From: Leucocoprinus leucothites
Taxonomy: Eukaryota; Basidiomycota; Agaricomycetes; Agaricales; Agaricaceae
DNA: 41,997 bases
Direction of reading: 5' to 3'
NCBI GenBank assembly: GCA_013368445.1
Contig: JAACJO010000042.1
Location: 1 to 41,997 of the forward strand
The notes under the pieces were generated by a model. That model ran no database searches. It was not told where the DNA came from and saw nothing but the letters and a program-made list of their open reading frames with translations. Positions 8,825 through 20,851 of the stretch are shown here, piece by piece; within the stretch, counting starts at the first letter, position 1; the number at the start of each line of letters is the position of its first letter. Both the position numbers and the translations under genes were made by a program.

Positions 8825-11046
8825 GAAGAGCCTCTAAGATGAGAGGAGAGGAGAAGGACGGTGGGGAAGAACGGTGAAGACCGAAGGCCCAGCTCTATCC
8901 CAACGAGGGTTTTTATACACGAGAAGACGGCGGGCGAAGGCGTGGTTTATGTCATTGAGAACCATTCCGTACGTCATCCAACAAGAGCCTAAGGGCATGG
9001 GGTGCGCGAATCCATCGTGGATTTCAGCCATCAAATGGAATTTCGGCGTGGTCTGCTGGAAATGATGCTGAGCCGCCGTCATTTTCCATGGCTTCATTTG
9101 ATCTATGGAGGGTCTGGGTAATTTTAGGGGGGCCGTTTCGACAAAAGAGGAATGTCGTGGGCCAACGTGCTCATGGAACGACGCCACGCACAGACCAGGA
9201 GGACCGAAAATGAATACAGATAGCGGAATGGTATTTGTTCTGGAGCCGAAAGACGTCCAAGTTCGGGTGGCGGATGACACTAGTTTGTGTCATGGTCAGG
9301 GCGCATGCGAGGGCCGATAAAGCCAGGCGAATCAGGAAGACTGAGCTTTCATTGTAACCGAAGAGAAACTTTGCAGAACCTGAGTGGTCGGATTGGCATG
9401 TACCACACACCGGAGCTGTTTACGCGATGAGACTATCGGTGGGCATTGCGCTGCAGAATTATTGAATGAAAGAAAACACGTGAGGAATGGGTCGAAGGTT
9501 TTGTTTACAGCTATTTATCAATACTTACGGGATGTCCCTGAAACCGGACCGTGGCATTAATTTATCCAAATTTCCGCGAAGTTGCTTCATACATGAGTAT
9601 CTTATCAGATTCGAACTTACCCTACCTCCCTACACCGTGGTTCTGTCCAATGAACTATTCGGAAGGCCTTATGTCCGGAAAGAAGATCAAGGTGCCTGCA
9701 GGAGGATCCTCGATCCTATGTACTCCAGAAAAATATAAGGAACGTATTGGTAAGTGCTATGACTTCATCGAGGAGGCAGGATTGCAACTAAACAGCTCGG
9801 AGGAATGCGCCAGGAGCAGCTCGAGACGCGTGAACCTTTCAATAACCAGGGATCCCAGTGAACCACTGACCCGCTGTTGCGTTTGCCAGTTGACAGGAAG
9901 CGCTCTTTGTCACGGAGTAATAACATTAGGACACTGCCTGCTCACTCGAGGTTATCCAAAACATTATCATTTCTCCCAGACCTTGCGACTTCATAGAAAC
10001 CGGGAACTCAGAGGAAAAGGGATGTGAGTGGTGTTCACTTAAGTCCTTCACTGACCAAATATTCAAGGGCAAGGACCCGCTAGGTACATTAGCTGGTTTT
10101 TACCGCCGATCGCTAAGCGTACTGATTAAGATGCGTACAAAAAAAATTAGCCTCGACTTGAGCGAAGTGGTACGAATAGCACATTGCCATCGTTGATTCG
10201 CCATTGCGAAGCTGGACGTTAAAACACGATTCCCTTGAAGCTCTGATATACCTTCATACTTCATGTAGCAGATGGCGAAAATCTAGTCTTGGGAGGTCCC
10301 AGTCGCGTATCTACCTCCGAGCTATCAATCGATCATCGTTTTTCCACTATATACCTCAATGGTTCTCCTCTATGCATTCGCAAATATTAGTAAAGTCTCG
10401 CTTTCAACTTCAAACTAAGCTAGAATGAAGTTTCGGAAGTGACCATATTATCGGATTTATAACACAGCATACACAAACGGGGTGATGATACACCAGAGCT
10501 GCTGCCGCAGTTGGATGATCCCAAGAAACAAAACAAAAAATAGCACCAGCTTCACACAGGGAGCATGACAAATTACGGTACTCTGTACATCCGGACCTCG
10601 TACTGCAATGAAATTTCCAAAATTAATGACATCTGACAGCTTACACGGCGTCCATAAATTATATATCCGGGGATGCTCTCGGCTCCTCAGAGACTCTTGG
10701 AGTGATATTTGTGGGAGCTTGCATCAGACTCGGTACTTCTAACCTGCTTCTGGCTGAGAACGAGCAGATTTTAGGCAGTATCATTGACTCCATCATACTA
10801 CAAGAAGGGAATGACCGGGCTGTAATTGGGGGTCCAGAGTCTTTCGCTACCGCACGTAGCGATAGTGTAGCGGGCGGCGCGGTAGCGGTAGCGGCAAATT
10901 ATTGGTACCCCAATCTATAAGCATTGGAGACCTGGGCACTGCTAATGCTTGATATGCCAGGCCTAACTGGTATATTACTCATGAATATAATCTGAACGAG
11001 CTCTCCGCTTAAGTCCTTGATCGTTTGAGCCTGAGCTGATTGTCTA
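8825..11046. other. Gene-free stretch upstream of the lectin
   Basis: Nothing convincing was found. The first part (to about 9000) is the promoter side of the minus-strand lectin, with TATAAAA on the minus strand at 8917-8911. A frame at 9593-10027 (about 144 codons) has mixed composition and no recognisable motif. At 10858-10894 there is a short run of GCGGTAGCG-like units, too small to call a repeat array. Confidence 0.45.
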
Positions 11047-13030
11047 AGGCCCGTCGTTCCGCGCATGAATATAAAGGGAGCCCTTCGCTGAACTGCTCGC
11101 AGCTTATTGCAGCACTGCGTGACAGCGTGTGGGTGTCGTGACTAAAACGTAACAAACTGGCATTTTCGAAGGCCATCCACCCTCTGCCACCTATTATAAT
11201 CTGGTCTGAGTAAGATCACCTGGGTAGGTGACTAAATGAGCACTCCGGAAACGGGCACAAATAGCCCTTCCCCATCACGCGTTCCTGTTCAAAATGGGAG
11301 CTTGACATTACTCGATCGACCCTTCAGATCTCAGATGCTTTCTGGATAATCAAATTGGTTTGCGGGTCGTTAACGCCATCAGACTGGTTGATTGCATGGA
11401 TATCCTCTTAACTCTTCCAGAGGCAAACTTCACATGAGCCTCCGATTCTGTGCAGTGCTTCCTCTACTATATCTCTCACCTCTGACTCCGCCACAGCGCT
11501 GTCGCCCCGATGCCCTGAGACTGCATCGACGGCCACCTTCCGGTTTATTTTTGCTGTTTTCATCCTGGATGTCCGGTTCTCGCCCTCTTAGCCCCTCCCC
11601 TAATTTTCCTCCAGCTAATAAAGCTCATTCACCGGACTCCACGACTTCACGATTGTGCAGACTTGCCGATCCCGCTTCTAGTATTCTCGTAGAGGAGCAA
11701 CGACAGGAGTCTCAAACACCGGGTACCTCCGCTCCTGTAGCCTCTGAACAACGGTACTCAACGACTCCACCCGTGTTACCTACTACCCCGCGATCTCGGC
11801 ACTCGGTGCTACCAGTGGAGATACCTTGTTCGCCCATGGATCCAAATCTCAACGTTCGGTCGTCTGCCAGCAACATTTGTTGTCGAATTTCCATGTCCGT
11901 CACAATCTTTCTTTGAGTCTCTATCGGTTCCTTGCCTGACTGACTATTCACGAAGTCGTCTCAAAGCCATCTTATTGACAGGCGTCCACTGCCTCGTTTT
12001 GGTCGCCACTCTTGGCATGGCATACTTCCAGTATCGCCTGTACAGATATCGGCGCGGGGATTCCAGTGGTACTATTGATACATTTGCCAGAAATCCCACC
12101 AACCTTTGGCTTGAAAATGTCGGTCACATGAAATGGTGTTGGAAGACATACAGCTATATGTCTGTCGGGACATTACCGTATGTCATCCCAATAGGTCATC
12201 TCCAGATACGGGCTGACTCTAGTGTTTGACCCGAAACTTGAATGTAGGCTTATCTTCCCGATGTTCGCTGCGGCGGGGCTTCCTGCATATTCAGTTACGA
12301 GGATGATTGCGGCTTTAGCACTCCTGAGCGGGGTGGTCAATCTTGTAATGAGTGCTCTTTACCGGGGAAATATTCGGGCACTAGAGAAAGAGTATGCTAT
12401 CCACATGTGGGTGGAGGTACGCTAATCCATTGTCATAAAAGTTTGACTACACCAGCTCATTTATTGTTCTAGGCTTCAAGCGAGAACTGGAGCTTATCGA
12501 TCAACAAAAATTTCTGAGTATTTCTTTGCTTGCCAATGCTATGGTTCTTCATTTATTTTACTCTCTTGATCGCATCAATTGCCTCGCCGTTCTGGGAGAT
12601 CGTCACAATTGTGGAAAGACAACATGAAACCGGTCAGGATGCCTGCTTTTTCGCAAAACTCAAGTTTATTGGGTACGGTATTTCACTTGCTCTCTCTGTT
12701 TCGCTAGCGCACCTCGTATTTGCAGTATTTATGTTTTGGTCCTTGAACCGTCGCTCCGTGGAACAATCCCGAGTTTAGCTAAGACCTCTTACTGGTTGTG
12801 CAAAGATTTGTCCATGTATTAGAACTTATCTATCTCTCCATACCTAGATAAATCAGAATTAAGACTAACTTACAACCACTTCTATCACCCTTTTTCTATA
12901 TCGGAAATCTACGTGTGCTTCCACTGCTTTCAGCACAGCAATATTCCACATGCCGTATATGTACATTGCTCATTGAAGAATGTCACTGAAGGCAGCCGAG
13001 GTAATAATAGCATGGAAAAATATAATCGGC
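11047..13030 (+). repeat. Tandem duplication, copy 1
   Basis: This 2 kb segment is repeated in the same orientation at about 13263-15342. Shared stretches run from the upstream region (for example GTGTCGTGACTAAAA at 11133 and 13376) through the whole gene to the downstream AAGGCAGCCGAGGTAATAAT block at 12990 and 15300. The copies differ by scattered substitutions and small indels, so the duplication is not recent. About 230 nt of unshared sequence separates them. Confidence 0.85.
11434..12778 (+). pseudogene. Polytopic membrane protein gene, decayed copy
   Basis: The C-terminal half aligns residue by residue with the copy at 13746-15085: a segment with SVTRMIAALALLSGVVNLV, an intron (12418-12474), and an exon starting ASSENWSLSINK. 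In that exon the codon that is TGG (Trp) in the second copy is TGA here (12515-12517). The last two membrane segments can then be translated only by re-initiation at the ATG near 12530. Upstream, copy 1 has one extra T in a T-rich stretch (near 11547-11555) compared with copy 2, so the two copies differ in frame across the first membrane segment. A Ser/Thr/Pro-rich linker frame is open in both copies. No enzyme motif is visible; function unknown. Confidence 0.6.
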
Positions 13031-13262
13031 CCATGATTATATGTGCATATTTGCTATATCTGTAAGGTTTATGAATATTTGCAACGCCAGCCGGAGGCCG
13101 CTGACAATCAAATCCAAAATAAGTCTGCACCTTGCCAGCCTGATGATCAATACCATGCGGGTCGATGCTGATGATACATGGCAAAGGTTTATCTGTGCAT
13201 ATAAGCGGGCCGGGTTTTTGCTGACGTACTTAAAAGCATTGAAACAAAGCGCTATACCCGGG

Positions 13263-15342
13263 GCCAGTCGTGCCGCGGATGAATAAAAAGGAGCTCTTCG
13301 CTGAACTTCTCTTCGCTGAAGTTCTTGATCATCCCAACCTTCTGAGTTGATTGCAGCACCGCGTGACAGTGTGTGAGTGTCGTGACTAAAATGTAACAAA
13401 CAGGCATTTTCGTCGGGGCCATTTCTGTTCCTTGCTAATTATGCTGTGCTAATGGCGATACGGCGAGCAGTAATCGTTACTTGCATTCCGTCAACACAGA
13501 GAATACGCGCAAGTTGATAAAGTGACTAAGTGGGCAGATATCTAGGGTGCGCTGGGAATGGGCACAATTAGCCCTTCCCCATCACGCGTTCCTGTTCAAA
13601 ATGGGAGGTTGATATTTTACTCGATCGACCCTTCAGATCCCAGATTCTTCCACGACAATCATAATAGTTTCCTTTAGGCCGTTGATATAATCAAACTGAT
13701 TGGTTGTATGGACCCCCGCTTAGCCCTCCCAGCGGCAAACTTCACATGAGTCTCCGATTCTTTGGAGTGCTTCCACTACTATATATCTCACCTCTGACTC
13801 CGCCACAGCGCTGTCGCCCCGATGTCCTGAGACTGTATCGACGGCCACCTTGCGGTTATTTTTGCTGTTTTCATCCTGGATGTTCGGTTCTCGCCCTCTT
13901 AGCCCCTCTCCTAGTTCTCCTCCAGCTAATAAAGCTCATTCACCGGACTCGACGACTTCACGAATGTACAGACTCACCGAGCCTGCTTCTAATATTCTCA
14001 TAGAGGAGCCACGACAGGAGTCTCAAATACCAGTTTCCTCCCCTCCTGCAGCCTCTGAACAACCTTACTCAACGACTCCAACCGTGTTACCTACTACTCC
14101 GAGATTCCGGCTCTCAGTGGTACCAGTGAAGATACCTTCTTTACCCATGGACTCAAATCTCAGAGTTCGATCATTTGCAAGCAATATTTTCACTCAAACT
14201 TCCCTGTTCGTGATCTCCCCCTCCCCTACCATATCTTGTCTTACTGACTAATATTTATGAAGCCATCTCAAAGCGATTTTATTGACAGGAGCTCATTGCC
14301 TTGTTTTGTTCGCCACTTTTGGTACGGCATACTTCCAGTACCGCTTGTACGGGTATCAGGGCAGGGATTCCAGTGGCACTATCGGTACTATTATAAGAAA
14401 TCCTACCAACCTTTGGCTAGAAAATGTCGATCACATGAAGTGGTGTTGGAAGACATACAGCTACATGTCTGTCGGGACATTACCGTACGTTATCTCAGTT
14501 AAAGTTACCTCCAGAGAGGCCTGACTTCAGAGTTTGATCCGGAATTTAAATGTAGACTCATCTTTCCAATGCTCTCTGTAGCGGGTCTTCCTATTTGTTC
14601 AGTCACAAGGATGATTGCGGCACTAGCACTCCTGAGTGGGGTAGTCAATCTTGTAATGAGTGTTCTTTACCGGGGAAATATCCGGACACTAGAGAGGGAG
14701 TATACCATTCACATGTGGGTGGAGGTATGGCATTTCATTGCCATAAAGCTTGTGTACAACAGCTCATTTATTACTTTAGGCTTCAAGCGAGAACTGGAGC
14801 TTATCGATCAACAAAAAGTTTTGGCTATTTCTTTGCTTGCCGATGCTGTGGTTCTTCATTTATTTTACTCTCTTGACCGCGTCGATTGCCTCGCCGTTCT
14901 GGGAGATTGTCACAATTGCGGAAAGACAGCATGAAACCGGTCAGGATGCCTGCTTTACCGCAAAACTCAAGTTTATTGGGTGTGGTATTTCACTAGCCCT
15001 CTCAGTTTCGCTAGCGCACCTTGTGTTTGCAGTATTTATGTTTCGGTCCTTGAACCGTCGCTCCATCGAACAATCCCGAGTTTAGTTAAGATCTGTTACT
15101 GGTTGTACAAAGATTTGGCCATGTATTGGAACTTGCTTATCTGTCTCTCCATACCTAGATAAATCAGAATTAAGACTAGCTTATAACCACTTCTATCACC
15201 CTTTTTCTATTTCGGAAATCTACGCGTGCTTCCACTGCTTTCAGCACAGCAATATTCGACGTGCCGCATATGTACATTGCTCATTGAAGAATGTCACTGA
15301 AGGCAGCCGAGGTAATAATAGCATGGAAAAATATAATCAGAG
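13263..15342 (+). repeat. Tandem duplication, copy 2
   Basis: This is the second unit of the direct duplication described for 11047-13030. It carries a small extra internal repeat near its start (CTTCGCTGAA twice within 13296-13321). The similarity to copy 1 stops abruptly after AAAAATATAATC near 15340, where the sequences diverge completely. Confidence 0.85.
13746..15085 (+). CDS. Hypothetical polytopic membrane protein
   Basis: I do not recognise a named family. The best supported part is the C-terminal half. One exon ends at 14724 with VLYRGNIRTLEREYTIHMWVE preceded by a membrane segment. A GT-AG intron follows (14725-14779). The last exon (14780-15085, TAG) has two membrane segments: FWLFLCLPMLWFFIYFTLL and GISLALSVSLAHLVFAVFMF. 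Upstream, a frame with another hydrophobic segment (HCLVLFATFGTAYFQYRL) and one with SVLALLAPLLVLLQLIKLI are visible. A Ser/Thr/Pro-rich linker lies between them in a different frame. I could not find a single splice model joining all parts, so the N-terminal half is either multi-exon or frame-damaged. Start codon uncertain. Confidence 0.4.
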
Positions 15343-15964
15343 CCAACACTGCCCGATGCCCGAGGCCGATGTTTCCTAGGACCGATAAATGGCAAGAACA
15401 GAACAGATCTTTGATCCCGAAAGAAGCATAGGCAAAGGACGAGGTGCGGAAAAGGAAACATGACAGAAAATAATAGCAGTGTCTGATCGCCTTTGGTGTG
15501 GCTCGGCGGGACATTTAAATTTTTCCGACAGATGCCGATGAAGTGGTTGCAGTAGAGACCTACAAAGTTGCCATCAAACTGGCGAGATGGTGTGGATCAG
15601 ATTCTTCAGAATGGTCGAGAGCTTCTCAGGTATACAAAGGGGGGTATGGCGGCTGTGTAAATATCTTGAGCGTTCTGTCGTGCGCAGGAGACACAGTTGT
15701 GGCAGACCTCATCATGATGTGATGAACAGCTAAACGGGGATGGAAGACCCTGAAAGTGGGATGCTTACATCATCATACAGTGATGAAGGGGTGCAAAGTG
15801 GGGGGGAGGGTGAGAAAGCAAGCAGACTCTCCATCTTTTTCTTCCAGTTCCCTTCTGCCTCGGGCAATCACTGGTAAAAGGAAAATACTTTCCAGTGTAC
15901 ACGCCGGATTCTACTCGCGATCCCTCCTGCACGTTTCTTCCCTGTACCTTCTCTCCCAAGCATT
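15343..15964. other. Promoter-side region of xylulokinase
   Basis: No gene is seen. The last 150 nt before the ATG are rich in pyrimidines (CTTTTTCTTCCAG, CTTCCCTGTACCTTCTC), as is common in 5' leaders of highly expressed fungal genes. A dyad, CATCATGATGTGATG, sits at 15711-15725 and recurs in degenerate form at 15768-15783. Confidence 0.35.
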
Positions 15965-18900
15965 ATGCCGGTTACAAAATCCGGGCCAGCCCTCTTTCTG
16001 GGCATAGAGCTTTCAACAGACCAATTCCGCGCGTCAATCGTCGACGAGAGTCTTGAGCTCGTCGGCACAGAGAGTGTCGATTTCGATACAGAGCTCCCCG
16101 AGTATCAGTGCGTGTCTCCGCGTTTGTTTTTCTGATTCCTGGGCGCTCTAACCCGATTTATCTTCGATCTCAGAACACAGGGCGGAATCTTCACTACACC
16201 AGGCGATGCGTACACAACACCCGTAGAAATGTGGATCAAGGGCCTCGGTGAGTCCACACTCGTGCTACGAAACGAAATTCCATTTCTCCTTTCTTGGGGT
16301 TGCTATTTATTTCTTCGATCGTACTTACACGTGACGCTCGCCTTTACAGATGTGCTCTTGCAAAAGCTCTCAAGGAACCACGACTTATCCAGGATAAAAT
16401 CCATCGGCGGTGCAGCGCAACACGCCCTGGTCTGGTGGAAATCTACGACAGTCCCGTCTCTCTCATCTCTCGACTCTAGTCTCCCATTTCAATCGCATTT
16501 TTCAAAGCATATCTTTTCGTTACCAAATACCCCCATCTCACAAGATACCGCATCGCATTCTCATGCTATCATCATTGAAAATCTTCTCGGAGGGGCAGAA
16601 CGTATGGCTGCCCGTGTAGGAACAGCAGCGACACCTGCTATGGTTGCTGCACAACTGCTACGTGTACGAGAAACCTGGCAACAGGAAGTTTGGGCGCGGA
16701 CAGGCAGGATACAGCTTGCCAGCGCCTTTTTGTGCAGTCTTTTGACTGGCAAATGGATACCCATGGGCGAAGCAGAGGCTTGCGCAACTGGGATGTGGGT
16801 GCATTCCACCACACCTGGAACTCCCAGTCATTGGGACGAAGGCACCCTGGACATCGTTGGAGGAAGCAGGGAGGAGGGAAGACGTGTACGGGGATGGTTA
16901 GGTGATGTTGATACCACCGGTGGCGGACGACGCGCCGGAAATGTGTCTAGATACCTTGTGGAGCGCTATCGTTTTGATCCTGGTACGTGTCTTCCTTCCA
17001 CCTTCATAAACACATCTAATCAGATATGGCGGCAATAATAGATACCCTTGTGACCCCGTTCACGTCAGACTACCTTGCCGCCTACTTGTCTCTCTGTCCT
17101 TCTCCCAATGATGCAATTCTGAGTTTCGGCCCAATGGATATGTTACTTACTCCCGCACAAAACTATATCCCTACACGCATGTATAATCTATTTCCCCATC
17201 CTGCACAGGACTCTGGAGAGAAAAGGAGGTATATTGCTGCCCTCTGTAACAGGTCGGTATCATCTCACAAAACCCCGGTGCAAAGTTGGGAATTCTGAAA
17301 TTTCATTTTTTTTTCCAAATCAGGAATTCGGATGTTCCACGCGCGTTGGTACGCGACATGTATACCAAAAGCTGGAGCGCGTTTGATCGTTTGGTTGCCA
17401 TCGTTCCTCCTGGCGGATCTATTGGGTGAGTGGAACCCCTGCCTCCGAACGAATTTGCAATTGACTGATCCCTATGTAATTCAATTTTGAATTGCCCCGA
17501 TTGCCTACATTCTAATCAATTATCACGTTTTGTTCCGCTGTTCCTCGATGACGCATATATTTCCTCCCTCGATCATCTAAATCTCGATCACTACTCTCCT
17601 CGATCTTTTATTCCAACTCCGCGACGACCAACCTGTTTTACTCATCCCGTGATATGCTCACGCGCCAACCTACGACCTAATCGTTTCCATGTCGATGCCA
17701 TGTCATCCAGCCTCGACGACAAACTCTTTTCCTTCTGGCACCTACAGGCCGATGCCTATCCCTACTCACATGTGAAAGGCATCTACCGCTTCGAAACCGG
17801 AATCAAAGTCAACGAATTCCGTGACCTTCGTGCTAACCCTCGATGTCTCGTCGAATCCCAAATCCTCTCCTTCCGCGTCAAATGGTCCAAAATGTTGGGA
17901 ACAGGTGTTCTGGGATCTGCATCCCAACGACGTGTCAACGTCACTTCCAATCCTAACTCCAGCGGCACTGGTACACCACCACCGTTTATTGTTAGAAGTT
18001 CTACCCCATCATCCTCTGCTAACGCTGCCGCATCTGCGTCGGCGATTCCGAGTGTTATTGCGAACTCGGCACTTGGGATCCCCTTTGATCCATACGATCA
18101 CACACCTCTGCCATCGCGTATCATTTCGACTGGAGCAGCGGCGAACTTCCCATCCATATCCAACCTTGTTGGAGATGTATTCAACGCACCAGTATATGTT
18201 CCCAACACCCAGGTCGATTCCGCGCAAATTATACCCCATAGAAATACACCTGTAGCTGGGTTCCCTGGTCGTGCGGCTCTCGGAGGAGCATATGTTGCGA
18301 GATGGGTGTGGGGTCGTGAATGGGCCAGTGGTGGTTCGTCTTCTGGTTCTCTCGCTGGTGGCTCTACAGGTGGTAGTGGAAGAGGCCTAGGCGTGTTTGA
18401 AGATGAGATCAGGAGGTTGTTGCAGAAACGATGGATTGCGACTGGTGGTGTACCTCTGCGTACCCATATCGGGCCGTTACCGGCTGGATTGGCAGCTTCT
18501 GCGTCTGCAATGAGCGGCGCTGGAGCACAGGGTTTACTTGGGTTGGTCGCTGGTGCTGCGGGTGTTGGATTGAATGTTGGTGGTGCTGGAGGGGGTACTG
18601 GTGGTCCCGGGAGCGGTGCGAATAGTGGGACGAGTACGCCTTATGGTCCACGCTCGGGTGTTGGAGCAACGGTGTTTGAGGAGGACGAAGAGGACCTTTT
18701 GCCTACATCGCCACTCGCTGGTAACAACGGCAACTCGCCCATGTCATTTGGAGGGTTAGGTATCTCTACCTCCGGTTTGCAGCATGATCCGGCGATTATG
18801 GCTATGGGAGGGCACGTATCTTCACCACAAGGATTTGAATCAGTTGTCGGGCCTGCCTCGTCGCCCCTGTACGATCCTATGACTGGCAGGATGAGGACCC

Positions 18901-19328
18901 AAACTGGATCAACGATCGATACTCTTTCGTCCAGCACGAGCTCAGTACACGGTAGCGCTGGTGTTTCAACCGCATATACCTCTCCAGACGTCAGCGCGTT
19001 AGGCATAAGCATGTCCGGTCTTGGAATGGGCAATCTCAGTCCGGGCCCAGGGAGTGGAACGGCTTCGAATGGACAAACTACACCCGGTGGTGGATCTATT
19101 CCTGGACAACCCATTGCTGCGTCAAACTCGACTTCGGGTTCTGGTGCTACTGCGACGACGAACCCGACACCGCTGACGCCGGTTGTGGCATTGACTACGG
19201 CAGATGCGGAAGCACAGATTGGTTGGGCAAAGGTGGCAGAGCCGGATAGTGATGCGTTTTTGACGTATGCGGCGATTGTGCCAGAGTATTGTCGGTTGGA
19301 GGGGATGTTGGTTAAAGGCATTGTATGA
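15965..19328 (+). CDS. XKS1: D-xylulose kinase (FGGY family)
   Basis: Six exons: 15965-16107, 16174-16247, 16350-16982, 17024-17252, 17324-17425, 17711-19328, all with consistent phases, giving 932 residues. The enzyme phosphorylates D-xylulose to xylulose 5-phosphate in the cytosol, feeding the pentose phosphate pathway. FGGY features: N-terminal phosphate-binding block LFLGIELSTDQFRASIVD, the IGGAAQHALVWWKS block, EAEACATGMW in the position of the usual D-G-C-G-M-N region, VPPGGSIGLDDKLFSFW at the exon 5/6 junction, and ALGGAYVARWVWGRE near the C-terminus of the fold. It is much longer than yeast xylulokinase (about 600 residues) because a Gly/Ser-rich low-complexity insertion of over 300 residues precedes the conserved end EYCRLEGMLVKGIV. 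Intron 5 is unusually long (285 nt), and intron 2 (102 nt) is a multiple of three without a stop. Confidence 0.9.
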
Positions 19329-20851
19329 GTTGGTGGGTTGGTTGAAGTTCGAAGTTGGTGTTGAGTTTGCTTGCTCGCACTGTCGATGTGTTGTTTGGTT
19401 TTCTAACGATTTTCCGGGTTTCGGACATATCATATCAATTGCTTTCGTACGTCACTATACGGACATGACACCCCTTCCCTTTCCGTGTTTTTCTTGTTGC
19501 TTCTGTCCTTGGCTTCGGAATACTCACATCTATGTTAAACAATTATCCCCACCAAAGAAGAACCCACCCCCTGCCTTCCTCCTAGCTGTTTGATATCTAT
19601 AGATTTTTTTTTCTTTGTATGTCGCATTACATACCACACGTTTTATTTCTTGTCGAATTTGCTTTGCTTTTTCTTCTTCTTTACTTTGTTGATTTCGAGT
19701 TTGGGTCTTCGCTTTTTTTTCTGCGTTCCGATTTAGAAAATTATAAAAATACTTGGGATTCAATGGTGACTTGTCTTAAACAGTGTCAAATTGAAGGAAG
19801 TGAGATATTTTGTGTAGCTATACAGAAGTAGCATAAACATAAACGCAGGGGACTGGAGCTGTTTGGCATTGGAGCAGTTTGGAAAATGTGGTTGTCGTGT
19901 GAGGTATTGTAGTGCCAGAAATTCAGATGATGTTTCACGCAGAATATTCCGAGTTAGTTTTTGACTTCAGTATCCAGCTCTGGACAACTATCGGACACAA
20001 ATGGCAGAAAAATGGAACTTGAAATCACGAACAAGAGCCAAGTGAAACGACGCGTTGACGCATCGCGCTCGTCACACCACATGACCACTCTGCAGTAATT
20101 GTGACGGACGCCCACAAACTGCGGCACACGGCTTGTTTTCTGATGTCGTCTCAGCCCTTCTTCGACGAATTTACGTCAGTCCCGAGATCTTTGATGGTAC
20201 AAGCTTTGCTTTGGTTCGATCCGCAGTCTTGGGCAGCGGCTGGAAGATAAACCATAAGATTCATCTACCATTCACACCACCCTCAGTCCCAGGCGCGACG
20301 AGAGGCGAGAACTTTTTGAAGAAGGCCAACTACCCCGGCGGGATGGTGATTTTCGACTATCGTTCAGATGTATCGAATCTGAAGCATATAATAGCGCGTC
20401 TGTCTGTCCGCATTATCTACAAGGTTCATGTTCTATGACTGCGGCGCAGCTATTCGTTTGGAGCTCAGTAATTAAGTTGCTCCGTTCTGAATGTTCAATC
20501 TTTGCTCAACCAGATGCACCATGTCATATCAAGCTCATCGATTCATAACTGTTATCAGCACTAAACTGATTGCACGGATTTGGAGTGTTCTATGTATTTT
20601 CTTCTCCGATCCTTCCTTATCCTCTCATGTGCCCTGTTTGTTCATCTCCGCCGAAGTACAAGCTGTGGGTCCCTTGCTTGTTATACTCCACAATCTATTG
20701 GCTTGTTGAGATTCTGAGCCCTCCAACGTGGATGCCTCGCTCTACATCACCTTCTGGATCTTTCCTTCATCTTCCGGGGGGAATACATAAACCTACGCAA
20801 GGAAGATGGGCCCTACCGTAGCACCCCCCTAGACCTTCCTATCCAGCGAAA
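19329..20851. other. 3' flank of xylulokinase and promoter side of lectin-SDR gene
   Basis: It begins with a T-rich 3' flank (19600-19740, many TTTTCTT runs). A 101-codon frame at 20133-20438 matches nothing I know and lacks splice or promoter support. A TATA-like GAATACATAAA lies near 20780, about 70 nt before the lectin-SDR start codon. Confidence 0.4.

Noticed and set aside
9593..10027. Open frame of about 144 codons
   Set aside because: No motif, no promoter or splice support, and overlapping frames of similar size. It may be a lone hypothetical gene but cannot be supported.
18641..19321. 226-codon open frame on the minus strand
   Set aside because: It is the mirror of the Gly/Ser-rich insertion of xylulokinase, whose biased codons leave the opposite strand open.
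20133..20438. 101-codon open frame upstream of fusion A
   Set aside because: Composition is unremarkable, nothing matches a family I know, and it sits in the promoter region of the fusion gene.
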